Below, piece by piece: positions 61,159-64,000 of a DNA stretch of 64,000 nt (positions are counted from its first letter, which is position 1; the number at the start of each line of letters is the position of its first letter). The translations under genes were made by a program, and so were the position numbers. This DNA comes from Staphylococcus hsinchuensis (GTDB lineage: Bacteria > Bacillota > Bacilli > Staphylococcales > Staphylococcaceae): positions 1,922,001 through 1,986,000 of the forward strand of contig NZ_CP128355.1 of assembly GCF_038789205.1 (NCBI RefSeq). The letters are read 5' to 3'. Under the pieces are notes generated by a model. It ran no database searches, was not told the DNA's origin, and was given only the letters and a program-made list of their open reading frames with translations.

Positions 61159-62250
61159 TTATTTTAATTGTTTATTATTATACATATCAGCAAGTGGTCT
61201 TAATTCATTGTAGAATGTATTGAACTCATCTAGGTCCATTTGTTGACCACTATCACTTAATGCTACAGATGGATCAGGATGTACTTCGGCCATAATACCA
61301 TCAGCACCTACTGCTAAACCAGCTTTTGCTGTTGGCAACATAATATCCTTACGTCCAGTACTATGCGTGACGTCAACAAATACTGGTAAATGCGTGCCTT
61401 GTTTTAAAATAGGAACAGCTGAAATATCTAATGTATTACGTGTCGCTTTTTCGTAAGTTCGAATACCGCGTTCACATAAGATGATATTTTCATTACCTTG
61501 AGATGCGATGTACTCTGCAGCAAAAATAAATTCGTCAATCGTTGCTGAAAGTCCTCGTTTTAATAGGACTGGTTTGTTTGTACGACCAGCTTCTTTTAAT
61601 AGTTCAAAGTTCTGCATGTTACGTGCGCCGATTTGGAATACATCTAAGTATTGATCAGCGATTTCGAAGTCAGCTGGATTTACAATTTCACTAACAACAT
61701 TCAAGTTGTATTTCTCTTTTGTATTTTTAAGTATTTTTAATCCTTCTTCACCAAGTCCTTGGAAATCATATGGTGATGTTCTCGGTTTGAATGCGCCACC
61801 TCTAATGAACTTCTCGCCTTTTGCCTGTAAATCAGCAGCCACTTTATCTACTTGCTCCTGAGATTCAACTGAACATGGTCCAAATACGAATGACTTGTTA
61901 CCGTCACCAATGATACCACCATTATCAAATTGAACGATTGTATCTTCAGGTTTTAACTTTCTTGATACATATAAATGCTTTTCGTTTTCTGATTTTTGTA
62001 AATCAGTAGAGGCTTTAAAAATTTCTTTAAATAATTGTTTTATCACGTTGTCGTTAAATGGGCCTTCATTTTTATCTAATAATTGATTAATCATTTCTTT
62101 TTCACGTTGTGGGTCATAAACGACTGTACCTTGTTTACGTTTTTCCTGACCTATTTGTTGTGCGAGCTTCCCTCTTTTAGATAAAAGCGTAAGTATTTCA
62201 TCATTAATCCCAACAATTTCTTCTCTCAGTTCTTGTAATCTGTCCGTCAT
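61159..62250 (-). CDS. Bifunctional chorismate mutase / DAHP synthase
   Basis: Entry enzyme of aromatic amino-acid synthesis, 363 residues. The N-terminal 90 residues are an AroQ-type chorismate mutase ([35 protein letters not shown]), fused to a type I-beta DAHP synthase ([71 protein letters not shown]). In Bacillus the mutase domain senses chorismate or prephenate for feedback inhibition. Named aroA, aroF or aroG in different genomes. AGAGGTGAG ribosome site; gene order next to ccpA is conserved in Bacilli. Confidence 0.95.
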   Translation of the reverse strand: MTDRLQELREEIVGINDEILTLLSKRGKLAQQIGQEKRKQGTVVYDPQREKEMINQLLDKNEGPFNDNVIKQLFKEIFKASTDLQKSENEKHLYVSRKLKPEDTIVQFDNGGIIGDGNKSFVFGPCSVESQEQVDKVAADLQAKGEKFIRGGAFKPRTSPYDFQGLGEEGLKILKNTKEKYNLNVVSEIVNPADFEIADQYLDVFQIGARNMQNFELLKEAGRTNKPVLLKRGLSATIDEFIFAAEYIASQGNENIILCERGIRTYEKATRNTLDISAVPILKQGTHLPVFVDVTHSTGRKDIMLPTAKAGLAVGADGIMAEVHPDPSVALSDSGQQMDLDEFNTFYNELRPLADMYNNKQLK

Positions 62251-62561
62251 TTTTACTCACCTCTATGAAAATTTAAATATTTTGTTTCGCTTTAAAGCGA
62301 TAAAATAAATGTTAAAAAACATTCTAACAAGAACCGTATATAAGTTCAAGTCAGAATATAAAATATATTTGGAACGGGTACACTTAATAATAACTGAATT
62401 TTCAGTCATATTCAAATAGAAATTGTCAAATACCCTACTTTTTACATATGAATAAAGATATATTTTTAGCAAAATCTTTAAAATTATTTAGCGAATCTAT
62501 TGTTTATAAAAATAGCCTGAGACAGTGACCTGTCTCAGGCAGAAGTAATTATTTAATATTA
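62251..62561. other. Intergenic region, DAHP synthase 5' side
   Basis: 311 A+T-rich bases without a credible gene. The left part should contain the DAHP synthase promoter; the right end is the terminator of the envelope-protein gene (62515-62540). I see no leader peptide or T-box. Confidence 0.6.
62515..62540 (-). terminator. Terminator of the envelope-protein gene
   Basis: GCCTGAGACAG ... CTGTCTCAGGC perfect stem, minus-strand tail TATTTTTA. The CTGAGACA stem is shared with the family at 6374, though the loop differs. Confidence 0.85.
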
Positions 62562-63833
62562 TTAATCGTTAAATGTTCTTTTCTCGATTTTGCTTTCAGC
62601 TTTTTCAGCTTTTGTTGATTGTGGTCTATTCTTTTTATAAACAGGTTCATTATTTTTTGCTTCAGCTGAATTTTGCTCTTTGTTAGATTCATTTACAGTC
62701 GAATTGTTTTCAGAAGCTCCTGCTTTATTATGTGTAATGATACCATTGTTGAATGTTGCTGATTCGTGTGTTTGTTTTACACGTCTTTCAGCTGGTGCCG
62801 GTTGCGCAGATTGTTCTTTATCTGGTGTGTTATTCACTTTATCATTTGAAACACCAGCAGTGCTAGCACTAGATGTAACTAAGTTAGGTACATCTTTTTT
62901 CTTACCTAATTTGATTGCTTCAGGTTTTAATAAGTTCTCAGTTTTTTTAGCTACTTGGCTATCTTTTGATAAAGCATTATTTTTATTTTTTGCCGCTAAA
63001 GCAAGGCTAGATGCTGTAATTGCACCTGTTGCTACAGCTGCTGATTTTTTAGAATTTTGCTTTTTATCATCTTCAGTAACTAAGTTAGGTACATCTTTGT
63101 CATTCTTACTGTTGATTTCATTTGTTGTTTGGGCTTTTTTAGTGTCTTCTACAACTTTATCATCTGAATGCATTGCATCTTTTTTATCACTCGCTGCTTT
63201 TGCAACTGAAGCCGCAGCAACTGTTCCACCTGTAGCAGCTGCTACTTTAGCACCAGTATGTTTTGAATCAGAGGCGTTACTATCTGAATGTTTAGCATCA
63301 TCTTCAGCAACCTCTTCTTTAATTGCCTGCTGTTGTGCATTGTATTCGTCTGTTGAAGGTGTAGAATTTGAATTAATATGTGATGCTTCAGTATCTTTTG
63401 AATCTGATTTACTTTCATCCGCATTAAGTTGTTTATTTTCATCGTGTTGAGGATTTGGTGAATTATCAGCTAAATTACTGCTTGCAGATTCTTGTTGAAT
63501 AGCAGATTTCTGCGCTTCTAATTCTGGGTTGTCTTTACGTTGTGCTCCATTTACACTAGATTTAATGTGATCAACTTGCTTATCAGCTTCTAATTTATCT
63601 TGTTCTGATTGAGCAATGATGTTTGAATTGTATGCTTTGTCAGAAGGTTTTTCACGTTTTTTAGGTTTATTTAATGAAACAATGCCAATCGCTGAACCAA
63701 GTACAGCCCCTACGATAAAACCATAGACAAATACATTACGTGGTCCTTCTGAAAAATTTTCTGGTACTTCATAACTTTCAAAATTGCCTTCATAGTTATT
63801 TCTTTCATAATTATCACGATTATAATATTTCAT
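62562..63833 (-). CDS. Membrane-anchored low-complexity protein with internal repeat
   Basis: Protein of 423 residues, function unknown. A short cytoplasmic, Tyr/Asn-rich N-terminus (1-32) is followed by one hydrophobic helix with small residues (about 33-54, FVYGFIVGAVLGSAIGIVSL, YtxH-like), then a long hydrophilic Lys/Ser/Asp/Glu-rich tail. Within the tail are two related blocks of about 59 residues (194-253 and 262-320), each an Ala/Thr-rich stretch followed by charged sequence and ending in DVPNLVT. Two matching 23-base DNA repeats underlie the ends. A similar protein at this locus in S. aureus was compared to caldesmon on composition alone. AGGAGG ribosome site. Confidence 0.8.
   Translation of the reverse strand: MKYYNRDNYERNNYEGNFESYEVPENFSEGPRNVFVYGFIVGAVLGSAIGIVSLNKPKKREKPSDKAYNSNIIAQSEQDKLEADKQVDHIKSSVNGAQRKDNPELEAQKSAIQQESASSNLADNSPNPQHDENKQLNADESKSDSKDTEASHINSNSTPSTDEYNAQQQAIKEEVAEDDAKHSDSNASDSKHTGAKVAAATGGTVAAASVAKAASDKKDAMHSDDKVVEDTKKAQTTNEINSKNDKDVPNLVTEDDKKQNSKKSAAVATGAITASSLALAAKNKNNALSKDSQVAKKTENLLKPEAIKLGKKKDVPNLVTSSASTAGVSNDKVNNTPDKEQSAQPAPAERRVKQTHESATFNNGIITHNKAGASENNSTVNESNKEQNSAEAKNNEPVYKKNRPQSTKAEKAESKIEKRTFND
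62875..62897. repeat. 23-base direct repeat, left copy
   Basis: GTAACTAAGTTAGG followed by TACATCTTT, identical to the copy at 63076-63098, 201 bases (67 codons) away. Encodes the conserved DVPNLVT segment. Confidence 0.9.
63076..63098. repeat. 23-base direct repeat, right copy
   Basis: Exact match to 62875-62897; marks the end of the first protein repeat unit. Confidence 0.9.
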
Positions 63834-63857
63834 AAAAGATAGCCTCCTATAACAAAA

Positions 63858-63890
63858 GCACTTAAATAAGTACTACCCTCATTTAAGTGC
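63858..63890 (-). terminator. Terminator or attenuator upstream of the envelope-protein gene
   Basis: GCACTTAAAT ... ATTTAAGTGC perfect stem, minus-strand tail TTTTGTTAT, between the partial gene at the window end and the next ribosome site, 25 bases before the ATG at 63833. Confidence 0.65.
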
Positions 63891-63924
63891 ATTTGTTTGT
63901 TTAAGTATATGATTTATTTTTTGT

Positions 63925-64000
63925 TTACGCGTGTTGTATAGCTTTGGTTTGATTCATTTGAATGAGTTGACTCATTTGAGTAAGCTCTTCTATCATTTGA
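63925..64000 (-). CDS. Partial gene, C-terminal 24 residues (possibly a YtxG/DUF948 protein)
   Basis: An open frame enters from the right edge and ends at TAA (63927-63925), reading QMIEELTQMSQLIQMNQTK then AIQHA. It is glutamine-rich with helical periodicity. It is same-strand and directly upstream of the YtxH-like protein gene. A DUF948 (YtxG) protein commonly precedes such genes, but too little is visible to confirm. Confidence 0.45.
   Translation of the reverse strand, partial: QMIEELTQMSQLIQMNQTKAIQHA

Noticed and set aside
62263..62472. Minus-strand 69-residue open frame upstream of the DAHP synthase
   Set aside because: A+T-rich composition, no ribosome site, no recognisable motif; it occupies the promoter region.
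62680..63450. Plus-strand 256-residue open frame
   Set aside because: Antisense shadow of the low-complexity envelope gene; its composition follows from the repetitive codons on the other strand.

Overview
The window is a stretch of low-G+C Firmicute chromosome and looks like Staphylococcus core genome. The genes are A+T-rich, with strong Shine-Dalgarno sequences and occasional GTG or TTG starts. The gene order mutM-polA-phoRP-citC-citZ ... pyk-pfkA-accAD-malic enzyme-dnaE-nrnA ... ackA-ytxK-tpx-sppA-thiI-ezrA-rpsD ... serA-tyrS-fhs-acsA-acuAC-ccpA matches what I know of staphylococcal chromosomes. CcpA is close to, but not identical with, my recollection of the S. xylosus protein, so a coagulase-negative species is likely; the species is not determined. 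I see no rRNA, tRNA, CRISPR array, prophage, insertion sequence or defence island.

Region by region. 1-6 kb: DNA repair (mutM, cut by the window edge; polA) and the PhoPR phosphate two-component system. 6.5-9 kb: TCA entry (citZ, icd). 9.3-10.7 kb: an amino-acid permease. 10.9-17.2 kb: lower glycolysis and fatty-acid precursors (pfkA-pyk, accDA) and a malic enzyme gene broken by a one-base frameshift. 17.4-26.2 kb: dnaE, nrnA, a CBS/DRTGG regulator, a universal stress protein, a metallo-hydrolase, an M24 peptidase and cutC. 26.5-32.3 kb: alanine dehydrogenase, a second stress protein, a secreted phytase-like/esterase-like protein and ackA with its linked methyltransferase. 32.6-41.9 kb: tpx, sppA with an RDD protein, a TSUP exporter, thiI with a cysteine desulfurase, ezrA, a free-methionine sulfoxide reductase and rpsD with a structured leader. 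42-53 kb: a phosphodiesterase, an OsmC protein, an aminotransferase with serA, a HAD hydrolase, a GlcNAc-type PTS transporter, an acyltransferase, an HtrA protease and tyrS with a T-box. 53-64 kb: a monofunctional glycosyltransferase, fhs, acsA divergent from acuAC, ccpA, a fused chorismate mutase/DAHP synthase and a repeat-bearing membrane-anchored protein.

The unifying theme is central carbon flow and its control. The window carries ccpA itself and CcpA-type operators (cre) at ccpA, ald, the malic enzyme and probably acsA. Acetate metabolism appears as ackA, acsA and the AcuA/AcuC acetylation switch. Amino-acid-responsive control is visible at tyrS.

I found no clearly new multi-gene system. 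The observations most worth following are the malic enzyme frameshift, a terminator hairpin immediately in front of nagE, two families of dispersed 3'-UTR elements (one about 160 bp, one a two-hairpin module), the secreted phytase-like protein, and the tandem repeat in the envelope protein at the right end.
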